This document shows positions 42,743 to 50,856 of a stretch of 64,000 bases of DNA, one piece after another (position 1 is the first letter of the stretch; the number at the start of each line of letters is the position of its first letter). Origin of the DNA: JAGRGG01 sp965217265. GTDB lineage: Bacteria; Pseudomonadota; Alphaproteobacteria; Geminicoccales; Geminicoccaceae. The position numbers were made by a program, and so were the translations under genes. Below the pieces are notes generated by a model. That model was not told where the DNA came from, did no database searches, and saw nothing but the letters and a program-made list of their open reading frames with translations. The stretch is taken from positions 1 to 64,000 of the forward strand of contig CBDCHP010000006.1 of the NCBI GenBank assembly GCA_965217265.1, in the 5' to 3' direction.

Positions 42743-43522
42743 ATGACGGCGCCCAGCGTCGAGATGCGCGACATCGAGAAGCATTTCGGCTCGGTGATCG
42801 CGCTCAACGGGGTGTCGCTCAGCGTTCACGCCGGCGAGGTCCACTGCCTGCTCGGCGACAACGGCGCCGGCAAATCGACCTTCATCAAGACGATGTCGGG
42901 CGTCCACCGGCCGACCAAGGGCCAGATGTTCATCGAGGGCGAGCCGGTTCGCTTCGAGAGCCCGCGCGCCGCGCTCGACGCCGGCATCGCCACGGTCTTC
43001 CAGGACTTGGCGATGATCCCGCTCATGTCGGTCACGCGCAACTTCTTCCTCGGCCGCGAGCCGGTCAGGGGTGTCTGGCCCTTCAAGCGCATGGACATGG
43101 GCTTTTGCGATCAAGTCACGCGCGAGGAGATGAGCAAGATCGGCATCGACGTGCGCGATCCGGGTCAAGCGGTCGGCACGCTCTCCGGCGGCGAGCGCCA
43201 GTGCGTCGCCATCTCGCGCGCGGTCTACTTCGGCGCCAAGGTGCTGATCCTGGACGAGCCGACCTCGGCCTTGGGCGTGCGCCAAACCTCGCTGGTGCTC
43301 AGCTACGTCGACATGGTGAAGAAGAAGGGCCTCGGCGTCGTCTTCATCACCCACAACGTCCGCCACGCCATGTCCGTCGGCGACCGCTTCACCGTGCTCA
43401 ACCGCGGCAAGACGCTCGGCACCGCCGACCGCGGCGAGATCACCGCCGAGGAATTGCAGGACCTGATGGCCGGCGGGCGCGAACTCGCCGGCCTGTCGGA
43501 GTCGCTGGGCGGGACGGTGTGA
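42743..43522 (+). CDS. ABC transporter ATP-binding protein (single-domain, FrcA type)
   Basis: 259 residues with one ATPase domain: Walker A LGDNGAGKSTF, signature LSGGERQCVAIS and Walker B VLILDEPTSALGVRQ, followed by an H-loop in VFITHNVRHA. Most sugar CUT2 importers use a double-length (about 500-residue) ATPase; this half-size form is like FrcA, and presumably acts as a dimer. Its TGA borders a repeat element that probably ends the importer operon. Confidence 0.95.
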   Translation: MTAPSVEMRDIEKHFGSVIALNGVSLSVHAGEVHCLLGDNGAGKSTFIKTMSGVHRPTKGQMFIEGEPVRFESPRAALDAGIATVFQDLAMIPLMSVTRNFFLGREPVRGVWPFKRMDMGFCDQVTREEMSKIGIDVRDPGQAVGTLSGGERQCVAISRAVYFGAKVLILDEPTSALGVRQTSLVLSYVDMVKKKGLGVVFITHNVRHAMSVGDRFTVLNRGKTLGTADRGEITAEELQDLMAGGRELAGLSESLGGTV

Positions 43523-43666
43523 GAACGCTTCGCGTCGGCTGCGCCGGGCTTTCTTTTCTCTTTTTTTCAACTTTGGCCGGGGCTGGCTTCGGCATTGAGG
43601 CCAAGTTCGAGAACAACTAGCAAAAAAGAAAACAGAAAGACCGCGCGTCAGCGCACGCGAAGCGTT
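43523..43666. repeat. Facing-terminator inverted repeat, copy 6
   Basis: 144 bp between the convergent ATPase gene and the rpiR-type gene. The left arm GAACGCTTCGCGTCGGCTGC is followed by GCCGGGCTTTCTTTTCTC. The hairpin CGGC-TGC-GCCG keeps its pairing despite sequence change relative to other copies. The right arm ends GCGAAGCGTT and includes two bases of the regulator's TAA. Confidence 0.92.
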
Positions 43667-44507
43667 ACACCACCTCACCCCCCCTGGCCTGACCGACCAG
43701 GATAACGAGCGCCAGCGCGACGGCGAACGTCGCGGCGGTGGTGCGAAAGCCGCCGAGGCTGGCCTCGTTCACCTCTAGCCAAGCCGTGGCGATCGGCGTG
43801 ATCGGGCTCAGCATCCCGTCGGTGACGGCGACGACCGCGGCACCGTTCTCGGCCGCGGTCTGGGCGAAGGCGAGCGTCTCGGGGGCGTAGGGGGTGAACG
43901 TCACGGCGACGACGGCGTCGCCGCGTTTGACCAGCCGCGCGGTCTCGCCTTGGGTGCCGCCGACGCCGTCGACCGTGTGGGTGCGCACCCCCAGCCGTAT
44001 CAGGGCATAGCCGAGATAGGCGGCAACCGGGTAGGAGCGCCGCGCGCCGACGACGTAGATCGTCTCGGCCGCCGCCAGGACGTCCGCCGCCTCTGCCAGC
44101 GCCGTCGGATCGAGGCGGTCGCGCAACTGGACGAGCGACGTCGTCGCCGTCTCGACGATGCCGGCCAACAGCGCCGCCGGGCCCTCCATTTGCGCCGCGT
44201 CCAGCTCGCGCAGACGGGCGCGGTAGTCCGGCCAGCCGTCGGCGAGCTGAGTGCGAAAGACGCGCTGCAACTCAGAAAAGCCGCTGTAGCCGAGCGCCTG
44301 CGCGAAGCGGACCAGGGCCGAGGGCTGCACGTCGGCCTTCAGCGCGATCTCGGCCACGGTCGCCAGCGCCATGTCCTGCGGGTGGGCAAGCGCGAAGACG
44401 GCGCACTGCTTGAGCCGCCTCGGCATCGTCGGCGCGCGCTCGATCAGGAGCCCCTTCAGCGCCGTGTAGTCGGCCGGGGGCCTTGCCGTCTCGATCCCGT
44501 TCGCCAT
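43665..44507 (-). CDS. RpiR/MurR-family transcriptional regulator, likely IolR
   Basis: 280 residues. The N-terminal HTH_6 (PRRLKQCAVFALAHPQDMAL; TVAEIALKADVQPSALVRFA) is followed by a SIS sugar-phosphate-binding domain (IYVVGARRSYPVAAYLGYAL; GDAVVAVTFTPYAPET). RpiR proteins sense phosphorylated sugars. IolR of rhizobia controls iol genes and is of this type. Location between the importer and the second dehydrogenase, with GGAA-N6-TTCC-like sites nearby, supports control of this locus. Whether it represses or activates cannot be seen. Confidence 0.88.
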   Translation of the reverse strand: MANGIETARPPADYTALKGLLIERAPTMPRRLKQCAVFALAHPQDMALATVAEIALKADVQPSALVRFAQALGYSGFSELQRVFRTQLADGWPDYRARLRELDAAQMEGPAALLAGIVETATTSLVQLRDRLDPTALAEAADVLAAAETIYVVGARRSYPVAAYLGYALIRLGVRTHTVDGVGGTQGETARLVKRGDAVVAVTFTPYAPETLAFAQTAAENGAAVVAVTDGMLSPITPIATAWLEVNEASLGGFRTTAATFAVALALVILVGQARGGEVV

Positions 44508-44584
44508 CGTGCCCCTTCTCGATCGACGCGGCCGCGCGTGCCGCTTGCCCTCGCCGGTACAATCATTCTAATCGTAGTCTCGAT

Positions 44585-44598
44585 GGAAAATACATTCC
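44585..44598. promoter_or_regulatory. IolR-type operator between the regulator and the oxidoreductase
   Basis: GGAAAATACATTCC is an exact GGAA-N6-TTCC palindrome in the 139-bp divergent region between the rpiR-type gene and the Gfo/Idh/MocA gene. It could serve both autoregulation and control of the dehydrogenase. Confidence 0.6.
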
Positions 44599-44646
44599 TT
44601 TCGTGCGCCGCCTGTTCCGGGCCGCGCCCATCGTCGGGGAGAGGAG

Positions 44647-45795
44647 ATGGATCGAATCGGCGTCGGCCTGATCGGTACGGGCTTCATGGGCAAGTGCCAC
44701 GCGCTCGCCTTTCGCGCCGTCGAGGCCGTCTTCGGCGACGTGCCGACCCCGCGCCTGGAGGTGCTGTGCGACGTGCCGGCGGCGCGGGCCGGACATTTCG
44801 CCAAGCAGTTCGGCTTCGCGCGCGCCACCGACGACTGGCGGGTGTTGGTGGCCGATCCCGCCGTCGACATCGTGTCGATCACGACGCCCAACAACCTGCA
44901 TAAAATCATTGCGCTCGAAGCCATCGCCGCCGGCAAGGCGGTCTACTGCGAGAAGCCAATGGCGCTGACGCTGGCGGACGCCGAGGCGATGGCGGCGGCG
45001 GCAGAGGACGCCGGCGTCGCGACGATGGTCGGCTACAACTACCTGCACAACCCGGCCGTCACCCACGCCAGGGGGCTGATCGACGCGGGCGCCATCGGCA
45101 GCAGGATCGTCCATTTCAGGGGCGTGGTCGACGAGGACTACATGGCCGACGCCGAGACCCCTTGGTCGTGGCGCTGCCTGGAGCGCGAGGCCGGGCTCGG
45201 CGCACTCGGCGACATGGGCTGCCACCTCGTCAGTGTAGCGCGGCACCTCGTCGGGCCGATCGTCTCGCTCATTGCCGAGCGACAGGTCGTCCACGCACAA
45301 CGGCCGAAGCCGGACGGCACGGGCACGGGGCCGGTCGAGAACGACGACGCGGCGGGCGCGCTCGTTCGCTTCGCGGGCGGTGCCCACGGCTCGCTCGCCA
45401 CCTCGCGCGTCGCCTGGGGCCGCAAGGGCAAGCTCGCCTGGGAGGTCCATGGCAGTCAAGGGATGCTCGCCTTCGATCAGGAGCGCATGAACGAGCTGCA
45501 ACTATTCGACGCCCGCGATCCGACGTCCACGCAGGGTTTCAAGACCATCCTCACCGGCCCCGCGCATCCGCCCTACGGCCAGTTCGTGCCCGCACCCGGC
45601 CACAGCCTCGGTTTCAACGACCAGAAGACCATCGAGGTCTGGCACCTGCTGCGCGGCCTCGCCGGCCACGAACCGCTCTACCCTTCGTTCGCCGACGCGC
45701 TGGCGATCGAGCGCGTCATCCACGCCATCGACCGCTCGGCGCGCCGGGACGGCGCCCGGGTCACGTTAGATGTTCATTCCTTAGGCGGGGTGTAG
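44647..45795 (+). CDS. Gfo/Idh/MocA family oxidoreductase (possible scyllo-inositol or related polyol dehydrogenase)
   Basis: 382 residues. The Rossmann motif is GLIGTGFMGKCHALAFRA, followed by SITTPNNLHKIIALEAIAAG, YCEKPMALTLADAEAMA (EKP catalytic motif) and GYNYLHNPAV. The active-site region is ALGDMGCHLVSVARHL, matching the G(D/S)xxxH pattern. The protein is longer than IolG and in a different subgroup, so a second inositol isomer or another polyol is the likely substrate. It begins GAGGAG-ATG and is preceded by an IolR-type palindrome. Confidence 0.88.
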   Translation: MDRIGVGLIGTGFMGKCHALAFRAVEAVFGDVPTPRLEVLCDVPAARAGHFAKQFGFARATDDWRVLVADPAVDIVSITTPNNLHKIIALEAIAAGKAVYCEKPMALTLADAEAMAAAAEDAGVATMVGYNYLHNPAVTHARGLIDAGAIGSRIVHFRGVVDEDYMADAETPWSWRCLEREAGLGALGDMGCHLVSVARHLVGPIVSLIAERQVVHAQRPKPDGTGTGPVENDDAAGALVRFAGGAHGSLATSRVAWGRKGKLAWEVHGSQGMLAFDQERMNELQLFDARDPTSTQGFKTILTGPAHPPYGQFVPAPGHSLGFNDQKTIEVWHLLRGLAGHEPLYPSFADALAIERVIHAIDRSARRDGARVTLDVHSLGGV

Positions 45796-45880
45796 CGAAG
45801 CCGCCGCACGCCCTTGACGCATCTGTGCTCCCCCCGGCACCATCGGCCAACGCCAAAGAGGGGCCAAGTGGGAGAACGCC

Positions 45881-46783
45881 GTGCCGCTCGCCATGAACCG
45901 CGAGGTCTTCGTCACCTGCGCCGTGACCGGGGCGGGGGACACGGCCGCGAAGTCGCCGCACGTGCCGGTGACGCCCAAAGCGATCGCGCTCGCCGCGATC
46001 GAGGCGGCGCGGGCGGGGGCCGCCGTCGTCCACTGCCACGTCCGCGATCCGGCGACGGGGGCGCCCGCGCGCGAGGTGGCGCTGTTTGAAGAGGTGATGG
46101 GGCGGATCAGGGACGCCGACATCGACGTCGTCTTGAACCTGACGGCGGGCACCGGCGGCGACTTGACGCTCGGGCCGGCCGGAGCGCCGCTGCCGTTCGA
46201 CGCGGCCCGGACTGATCTGCCGGGGGTGGGGGAGCGCCTCGCGCACCTGGAAGCCTGTCGGCCGGAGATCGCGACGCTCGACTGCGGCACGATGAATTTC
46301 GGCGAGGGCGACTACGTGATGACCAACACGCCCGCCATGCTGCGGGCGCTGGCGGCTGGGATGCGCGACCTCAAGGTCAAGCCGGAGATCGAGGCGTTCG
46401 ACACCGGGCACCTGTGGTTCGCGAAGAAGCTGGCCGAGGAGGGGCTGATCGACGACCCACCCCTGGTGCAGCTCTGCATGGGCGTGCCCTGGGGCGCGCC
46501 CGACGACCTGCGCACCTACCTCGCGATGGTCGACGCGCTGCCGAAGGGCTGGGTCTTCTCGGCCTTCGGCATCGGCCGGAGCGCGATGGCCTACGTCGCC
46601 GCCGCCGTGCTCGCCGGGGGCAACGTCCGGGTCGGGCTGGAGGACAACCTCTACCTCGCCAAGGGCGAACTCGCCACCAACGCCCAACTGGTCGAGCGGG
46701 CGGTGACGATCGTGGAAGGCATGGGGGCTCGGGTGATTGGCCCGGCCGGGGTGCGCGCTAAACTCGGGCTGGTCAAGCGGTGA
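45881..46783 (+). CDS. BKACE family enzyme, probable dehydrocarnitine cleavage enzyme
   Basis: 300 residues from GTG 45881 (GGGAGAAC 3 nt upstream of the start region); ATG 45893 is an alternative. Beta-keto acid cleavage enzyme features are FVTCAVTGAGDT, AAVVHCHVRDPATGAP (metal HxH), NLTAGTGGDL, LDCGTMNFG and a C-terminal NVRVGLEDNLYL. BKACE enzymes condense a beta-keto acid with acetyl-CoA to give acetoacetate plus a new CoA ester. The stop overlaps a carnitine-dehydrogenase-type gene, so 3-dehydrocarnitine is the likely substrate, giving betainyl-CoA. Confidence 0.88.
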   Translation: MPLAMNREVFVTCAVTGAGDTAAKSPHVPVTPKAIALAAIEAARAGAAVVHCHVRDPATGAPAREVALFEEVMGRIRDADIDVVLNLTAGTGGDLTLGPAGAPLPFDAARTDLPGVGERLAHLEACRPEIATLDCGTMNFGEGDYVMTNTPAMLRALAAGMRDLKVKPEIEAFDTGHLWFAKKLAEEGLIDDPPLVQLCMGVPWGAPDDLRTYLAMVDALPKGWVFSAFGIGRSAMAYVAAAVLAGGNVRVGLEDNLYLAKGELATNAQLVERAVTIVEGMGARVIGPAGVRAKLGLVKR

Positions 46784-47775
46784 CGCGCGCCGGGCTGGTC
46801 GGGGCGGGGGTAATCGGCGCCGGCTGGGCGGCGCGCCTGGCGCTGAACGGGGTCGAGGTCGCCGTCCACGATCCCGACCCGGCGACGGCGGCGAAGCTGG
46901 ACGCCGTGCTCGCGGCGGCGGGCGCGGCGTGGGGAGATTTGTACGATGCGCGCCCGGCGCCGGGCGCAATACGAGTCGCGGCCTCGATCGGTGATGCGGC
47001 CGACGGCGCCGATCTCGTCATCGAGAGCGTGCCGGAGCGGTTGGGGGTGAAGCGGACGGTCTACGCCGCGGTCGAGGCGGCGGCGCTAGAGGACGCGCTG
47101 ATCGCCTCCTCGACCTCGGGCCTCCGGCCGAGCCTGCTGCAGGCCGAGATGAAAGTACCGGGGCGCTTCCTGGTCGCGCACCCGTTCAACCCGGTCTACC
47201 TCTTGCCGCTGGTCGAACTAGTCGGCGGGGCCGAGACGGAGCCCGCGACGATCGAGCGGGCGCGGGACCTGTTCACCGGGTTGGGGATGCACCCGCTCGT
47301 CGTCCGGCGCGAGATCGACGCCTTCATCGCCGACCGTCTGTTGGAGGCGCTCTGGCGCGAGGCGTTGTGGTTGGTCAAGGACGGGATGGCGACGACGGCC
47401 GAAATCGACGATGCGATCCGCTACGGTTTCGGGGTCCGCTTCGCCCAGATGGGCCTGTTCGAGGGCTACCGCATCGCCGGCGGCGAGCGGGGGATGCGCC
47501 ACTTCCTCGACCAGTTCGGCCCGTGCCTCGCGTGGCCCTGGTCGCGGCTGACCGACGTACCGGACATGGACGCGGGCCTTGTCGAGACCATCGCCGCGCA
47601 GTCGGACGCGCAGTCGGGAGCCCGAACGATCGCCGAGCTGGAGCACGCACGCGACGCCAGCCTCGTCGCCATCCTCAAGGCGCTGGCGACGACGAACGCC
47701 GGGGCGGGTACTACCGTGCGCCTGCACCGCCAACGCCTCGCGGGCGGGGAACACAACACCGCCGCGAAGAGTTGA
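46780..47775 (+). CDS. Probable L-carnitine dehydrogenase (3-hydroxyacyl-CoA dehydrogenase family)
   Basis: 331 residues from GTG 46780, overlapping the BKACE stop (GTGA). NAD-binding loop GAGVIGAGWAARLALNG and VHDPDP. The 3-hydroxyacyl-CoA-dehydrogenase-like part has FLVAHPFNPVYLLPLVELVG (catalytic His) and YGFGVRFAQMGLFEGYRIAG. These features, particularly GLFEGYRIAGG, are typical of L-carnitine dehydrogenase, which makes 3-dehydrocarnitine. Some family members carry a fused C-terminal thioesterase domain (total about 490 residues). This one ends at the dehydrogenase, so the betainyl-CoA thioesterase must be elsewhere. Confidence 0.85.
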   Translation: MTRAGLVGAGVIGAGWAARLALNGVEVAVHDPDPATAAKLDAVLAAAGAAWGDLYDARPAPGAIRVAASIGDAADGADLVIESVPERLGVKRTVYAAVEAAALEDALIASSTSGLRPSLLQAEMKVPGRFLVAHPFNPVYLLPLVELVGGAETEPATIERARDLFTGLGMHPLVVRREIDAFIADRLLEALWREALWLVKDGMATTAEIDDAIRYGFGVRFAQMGLFEGYRIAGGERGMRHFLDQFGPCLAWPWSRLTDVPDMDAGLVETIAAQSDAQSGARTIAELEHARDASLVAILKALATTNAGAGTTVRLHRQRLAGGEHNTAAKS

Positions 47776-47802
47776 ACAAGCCTCAGTTCAGGAGACAGAG
47801 CG

Positions 47803-47994
47803 ATGAGCGAGCAGGACAAGAACGAGCGCCCGGCGCCGACGCCCGGCAAGAACTATCCGCCGGAGCCGGCCAAGGACCGCGGCGTCGACAACGACGTCGA
47901 CGAGGCGCTGGACGAGACCTTCCCGACCAGTGATCCGCCGGCGTTCAATCCCGGTATCACGGGCGATCCCGAGGACGAAGATAAGAAGAAGTAG
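47803..47994 (+). CDS. Small acidic protein, 63 residues
   Basis: Begins ATG 47803 with AGGAGACAGAGCG upstream. It is very hydrophilic and rich in Asp, Glu, Lys and Pro, so probably disordered. It contains VDEALDETFPTSDPPAFNPG, which resembles the motif 'DE(S/T)FPASDPP' seen in many uncharacterised small bacterial proteins. No membrane segment. It sits 27 nt after the carnitine dehydrogenase gene and may be co-transcribed. Function unknown. Its TAG precedes a repeat element by 2 nt. Confidence 0.8.
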   Translation: MSEQDKNERPAPTPGKNYPPEPAKDRGVDNDVDEALDETFPTSDPPAFNPGITGDPEDEDKKK

Positions 47995-47996
47995 GA

Positions 47997-48139
47997 GAAC
48001 GCTTCGCGTGCGCTGGCGCGCGGCCTTCTTTTCTTTTTATCACTTGTCGTTGGAGGTTGGCCTCAACGCTGAAGCTAGCTCCAGCCAAAGTTGCAAAAAG
48101 AAGAGAAGAGCCCGCACGGCGAGCGCATGCGAAGCGTTC
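47997..48139. repeat. Facing-terminator inverted repeat, copy 7
   Basis: 143 bp between the convergent 63-residue protein gene and the nucleosidase gene. The left arm GAACGCTTCGCGTGCGCTGG runs into CGGCCTTCTTTTCTTTTT. The right arm ends GCGAAGCGTTC and includes two bases of the nucleosidase TGA. The core AGCTCCAGCCAAAGTTGC is shared with copy 4. Confidence 0.92.
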
Positions 48140-49139
48140 ACATTCTCTTCAACAAAGCCAACACGACGCCCGACGTGTTGGCGATCGCCAGCCCACCGAA
48201 GACTGGCATGACGTTGACGCTGACGTCGCCGCCAGCGAGGTCGGAGACGGTGCGCACAGCGATGAACGGCACGTCGTTGGCGGCGGCGACGAAGGCGGCA
48301 CCGGCGCTTTCCATGTCGAGGACGTTGGTGTGGTCGGCCCCGTCGGCGAAGGTGTCGTGAACCCAAACGCGAAAGTCGGCATTGTCGACGAAGGTCGGGC
48401 CGGACACGCCGTTGCCGTCGACGACGAGCCGGGGCTTCCTGCCACCGTTGTCGCTGACGCAGGTCTCGGCCTCGCTGCCGGGTGCGCGTAGGCAGTCGGT
48501 GAGGGCGACGTCGAGACTCTGCGCCGCCTTGAGCAGGGCCGGATCGACCGGAAACCAGAGGCGACGCCCGCTCTGCACGCCCTCGGCGCCCGCCTTGAAC
48601 TGCGGGTCCGCGTCGGTCGAGAGGGTGATCGTGCCCGGATACATCATGTCGAAGTGGGGGCGTTCGCCGTCGGCGCCGGGCGGTAGGAGATCCTCCTGCA
48701 AGAAGGGCGGCACCTCGAAGGCGCCGTCGTCGGTCTCGCGGGCGTAGACCATCTCCTGGTAGAGCGCCCAGCGCTCGGGGATCACGACGTCGCCGATCTG
48801 GAGGTCCGGGCTGACCCCGCCGGCGATGCCGCTCATGACGACGTGTTCGACGGCGAAATGGTCGAGGAGGAGTTGGGTCACCATGACGGCGTTGGGCATG
48901 CTGACGTTGGTCAGCGCCAGTACGACGTCGTGCCCCTCGATCCGGCCGGTGGTGAAGCGGATGCCGTTGACGACGCGGACCTCGGCGTCCTTGACCGCTT
49001 CAAGATAGTGGTCGGCCTCGGCGCCGAAGGCGGAGAGGAGCGCCGTCCGCGGCGTGCAGTCGGTGAGCCTGCCGCAGTCCTCTTGTGCCAGGGCTGGAGT
49101 CGCCGCGAGGGTGAGGAGAAGGGCCAGCGGGCGCAGCAT
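48138..49139 (-). CDS. Exported purine/methylthioadenosine nucleosidase-like phosphorylase
   Basis: 333 residues with a signal peptide (RPLALLLTLAATPALA, then QEDCGR). The mature protein is a PNP/UDP phosphorylase superfamily member with AFGAEADHYLEAV, TNVSMPNAVMVTQLLLDHF, VMSGIAGGVSPDLQIGDVV and a late LDMESAGAAFVAAANDVPF (the ME substrate motif and catalytic Asp region). It therefore cleaves a purine nucleoside in the periplasm. Similar exported proteins are called 5'-methylthioadenosine/adenosylhomocysteine nucleosidase-like or purine nucleoside permease-like. Exact substrate unknown. It sits just downstream of the allantoinase gene. Confidence 0.85.
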   Translation of the reverse strand: MLRPLALLLTLAATPALAQEDCGRLTDCTPRTALLSAFGAEADHYLEAVKDAEVRVVNGIRFTTGRIEGHDVVLALTNVSMPNAVMVTQLLLDHFAVEHVVMSGIAGGVSPDLQIGDVVIPERWALYQEMVYARETDDGAFEVPPFLQEDLLPPGADGERPHFDMMYPGTITLSTDADPQFKAGAEGVQSGRRLWFPVDPALLKAAQSLDVALTDCLRAPGSEAETCVSDNGGRKPRLVVDGNGVSGPTFVDNADFRVWVHDTFADGADHTNVLDMESAGAAFVAAANDVPFIAVRTVSDLAGGDVSVNVMPVFGGLAIANTSGVVLALLKRM

Positions 49140-49146
49140 GGGCGGA

Positions 49147-50058
49147 TCAGCCTCGGTAGGGGTGGCGGTCGCGCCAGTGGCGGGCGACGTCGATCCGGCG
49201 GCACCACCAGACGCGCTCGAAGCTCTGGGCGTAGTTGATGAACCGCTCCAGGGCGGCGATCCTGCCGGGCCGGCCGACGAGGCGGCAGTGCAGGCCGACC
49301 GACAGCATCTTCGGCGCGGTCTCGCCCTCGCGGTAGAGGGTGTCGAAGCTGTCCTTCAGGTATTGATAGAACTGCTCGCCCGAATTGAAGCCCTGCGGCG
49401 AGGCGAAGCGCATGTCGTTGGCGTCGAGGGTGTAGGGGACGATCAGTTGCGGCGTGCCGGCGACGTCCTGCCAGTAGGGCAGTTCGTCGTCGTAGGCGTC
49501 GGCATCGTAGAGAAAACCGCCGTGCTCGGCGACGAGGCGGCGGGTATTGGGCGAGGTTCGGCCGGTGTACCAGCCGAGCGGCCGTTCGCCGGTCAGGTCT
49601 TCGAGGATGCGCACGGCGTCCTTGATGTGGGCGCGCTCGACGTCCTCGGGCACGTCCTGGTAGTTGATCCAGCGCAGGCCGTGGCAGGCGATCTCGTGCC
49701 CGGCCTCGACCATTGCCTCGATCGCGGCCGGGTTCTTGCGCGCGGCCTCGGCGACGGCGAACACCGTCACCGGCACGCCCTTGGCCTTGAATAGGCGGAG
49801 CAGGCGCCAGACGCCGACGCGGGCGCCGTAGTCGTAGAGGCTCTCCATCGAGATGTGGCGCCGGCCTTCGAGCGCCAGGGCAGCGACGATCTCGGAGAGG
49901 AAGGCCTCGGACGCGGCGTCGCCATGCTGGATCGAGTTCTCGCCACCCTCCTCGTAGTTGAGGACCAACTGCACGGCAATCTTAGCACTGCCCGGCCAAG
50001 CCGGATCGGGCGGTTCGGCACCGTAGCCGAGGTAGTCGCGCGGTTGTTCCCAGGTCAT
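49147..50058 (-). CDS. puuE: Allantoinase PuuE (polysaccharide-deacetylase fold)
   Basis: 303 residues from ATG 50056-50058 (MTWEQPRDYLGYGAEPPDPA) with GGGAGCG upstream. The NodB-like barrel has LVLNYEEGGENSIQHGD, AGHEIACHGLRWINYQDV, GWYTGRTSPNTRRLVAEHGG and a C-terminal GLHCRLVGRPGRI. These features identify the metal-independent allantoinase PuuE, which opens allantoin to allantoate in purine catabolism. Urate oxidase and allantoicase genes are not adjacent. The neighbouring nucleosidase gene suggests purine salvage/degradation. Confidence 0.92.
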   Translation of the reverse strand: MTWEQPRDYLGYGAEPPDPAWPGSAKIAVQLVLNYEEGGENSIQHGDAASEAFLSEIVAALALEGRRHISMESLYDYGARVGVWRLLRLFKAKGVPVTVFAVAEAARKNPAAIEAMVEAGHEIACHGLRWINYQDVPEDVERAHIKDAVRILEDLTGERPLGWYTGRTSPNTRRLVAEHGGFLYDADAYDDELPYWQDVAGTPQLIVPYTLDANDMRFASPQGFNSGEQFYQYLKDSFDTLYREGETAPKMLSVGLHCRLVGRPGRIAALERFINYAQSFERVWWCRRIDVARHWRDRHPYRG

Positions 50059-50164
50059 GCGGCGCTCCCAAGCCCATACCAACGCCGATGATAACCCGGC
50101 CGAACCGGCCTAGCAACCGCCGCCCGGCGTCAACGGCTGGATCCGAGTTCTCAACACGCCCACC

Positions 50165-50773
50165 CTAGGACTGTGCGGCGCTCCACAGTTCCGCCAAGCG
50201 CTGGTCGCGGCCGCAGTTCCAGCGGTAGAACTTATACTGCAGCGGGTTCTTCTCATAATAGTCCTGGTGGTAGTCCTCGGCCGGATAGAAGGTGCCGGGG
50301 TTCTCGATCGTGGTCTGGATCGGCTGATCGAAGCGGGCGGCGATCTGCCGCTCGGACGCCTCGGCCGCTTCGCGCTGCGCCTCGTTCAAGGGGAAGATCG
50401 CCGAGCGGTACTGGTGGCCGATGTCGCAGAACTGCCGGTCTTTCGCCAGCGGGTCGACGTTGCGCCAGAAGACGTCGAGCAGCTTGGCGTAATCGACCTT
50501 GGCCGGGTCGTAGACGATCTCGACCGCCTCGGCGTGGCCGGTGCCGCCGGCCGAAACCTGCTCGTAGGTCGGGTTCTCGGTCTCGCCGCCGACGTAGCCC
50601 GAGGTGGTCGAGATCACGCCGTCGAGTTCGTCGTAGGGGTGCTCCATGCACCAAAAGCAGCCGCCGGCGAAGATCGCGGTCGCGGTCTCGCCGATCTTCG
50701 GCGGCGCCTCCTGCGCCGCGGCGGCGCCGGCACCTGTGAGCAGGGCGAGTGCCAGGATTGTCTTGCGAAACAT
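50165..50773 (-). CDS. msrA: Periplasmic peptide methionine sulfoxide reductase MsrA
   Basis: 202 residues with a signal peptide (RKTILALALLTGAGAAAAQ). The catalytic motif is FAGGCFWCMEHPYDEL (nucleophilic Cys in GCFWC), then SGYVGGETENPTYEQVSAGG, and the terminal resolving part NPLQYKFYRWNCGRDQ. It reduces S-methionine sulfoxide in exported proteins. No msrB is fused or adjacent. It is separated from moaE by a repeat element. Confidence 0.95.
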   Translation of the reverse strand: MFRKTILALALLTGAGAAAAQEAPPKIGETATAIFAGGCFWCMEHPYDELDGVISTTSGYVGGETENPTYEQVSAGGTGHAEAVEIVYDPAKVDYAKLLDVFWRNVDPLAKDRQFCDIGHQYRSAIFPLNEAQREAAEASERQIAARFDQPIQTTIENPGTFYPAEDYHQDYYEKNPLQYKFYRWNCGRDQRLAELWSAAQS

Positions 50774-50856
50774 GCGGGTCTCCCGATGCGTCTGCCGCTA
50801 ACGTTGTCAGGGTTTAGATAGGGCCGTCCGGCGAAGATTGCCGCTCAAGATCGTGT

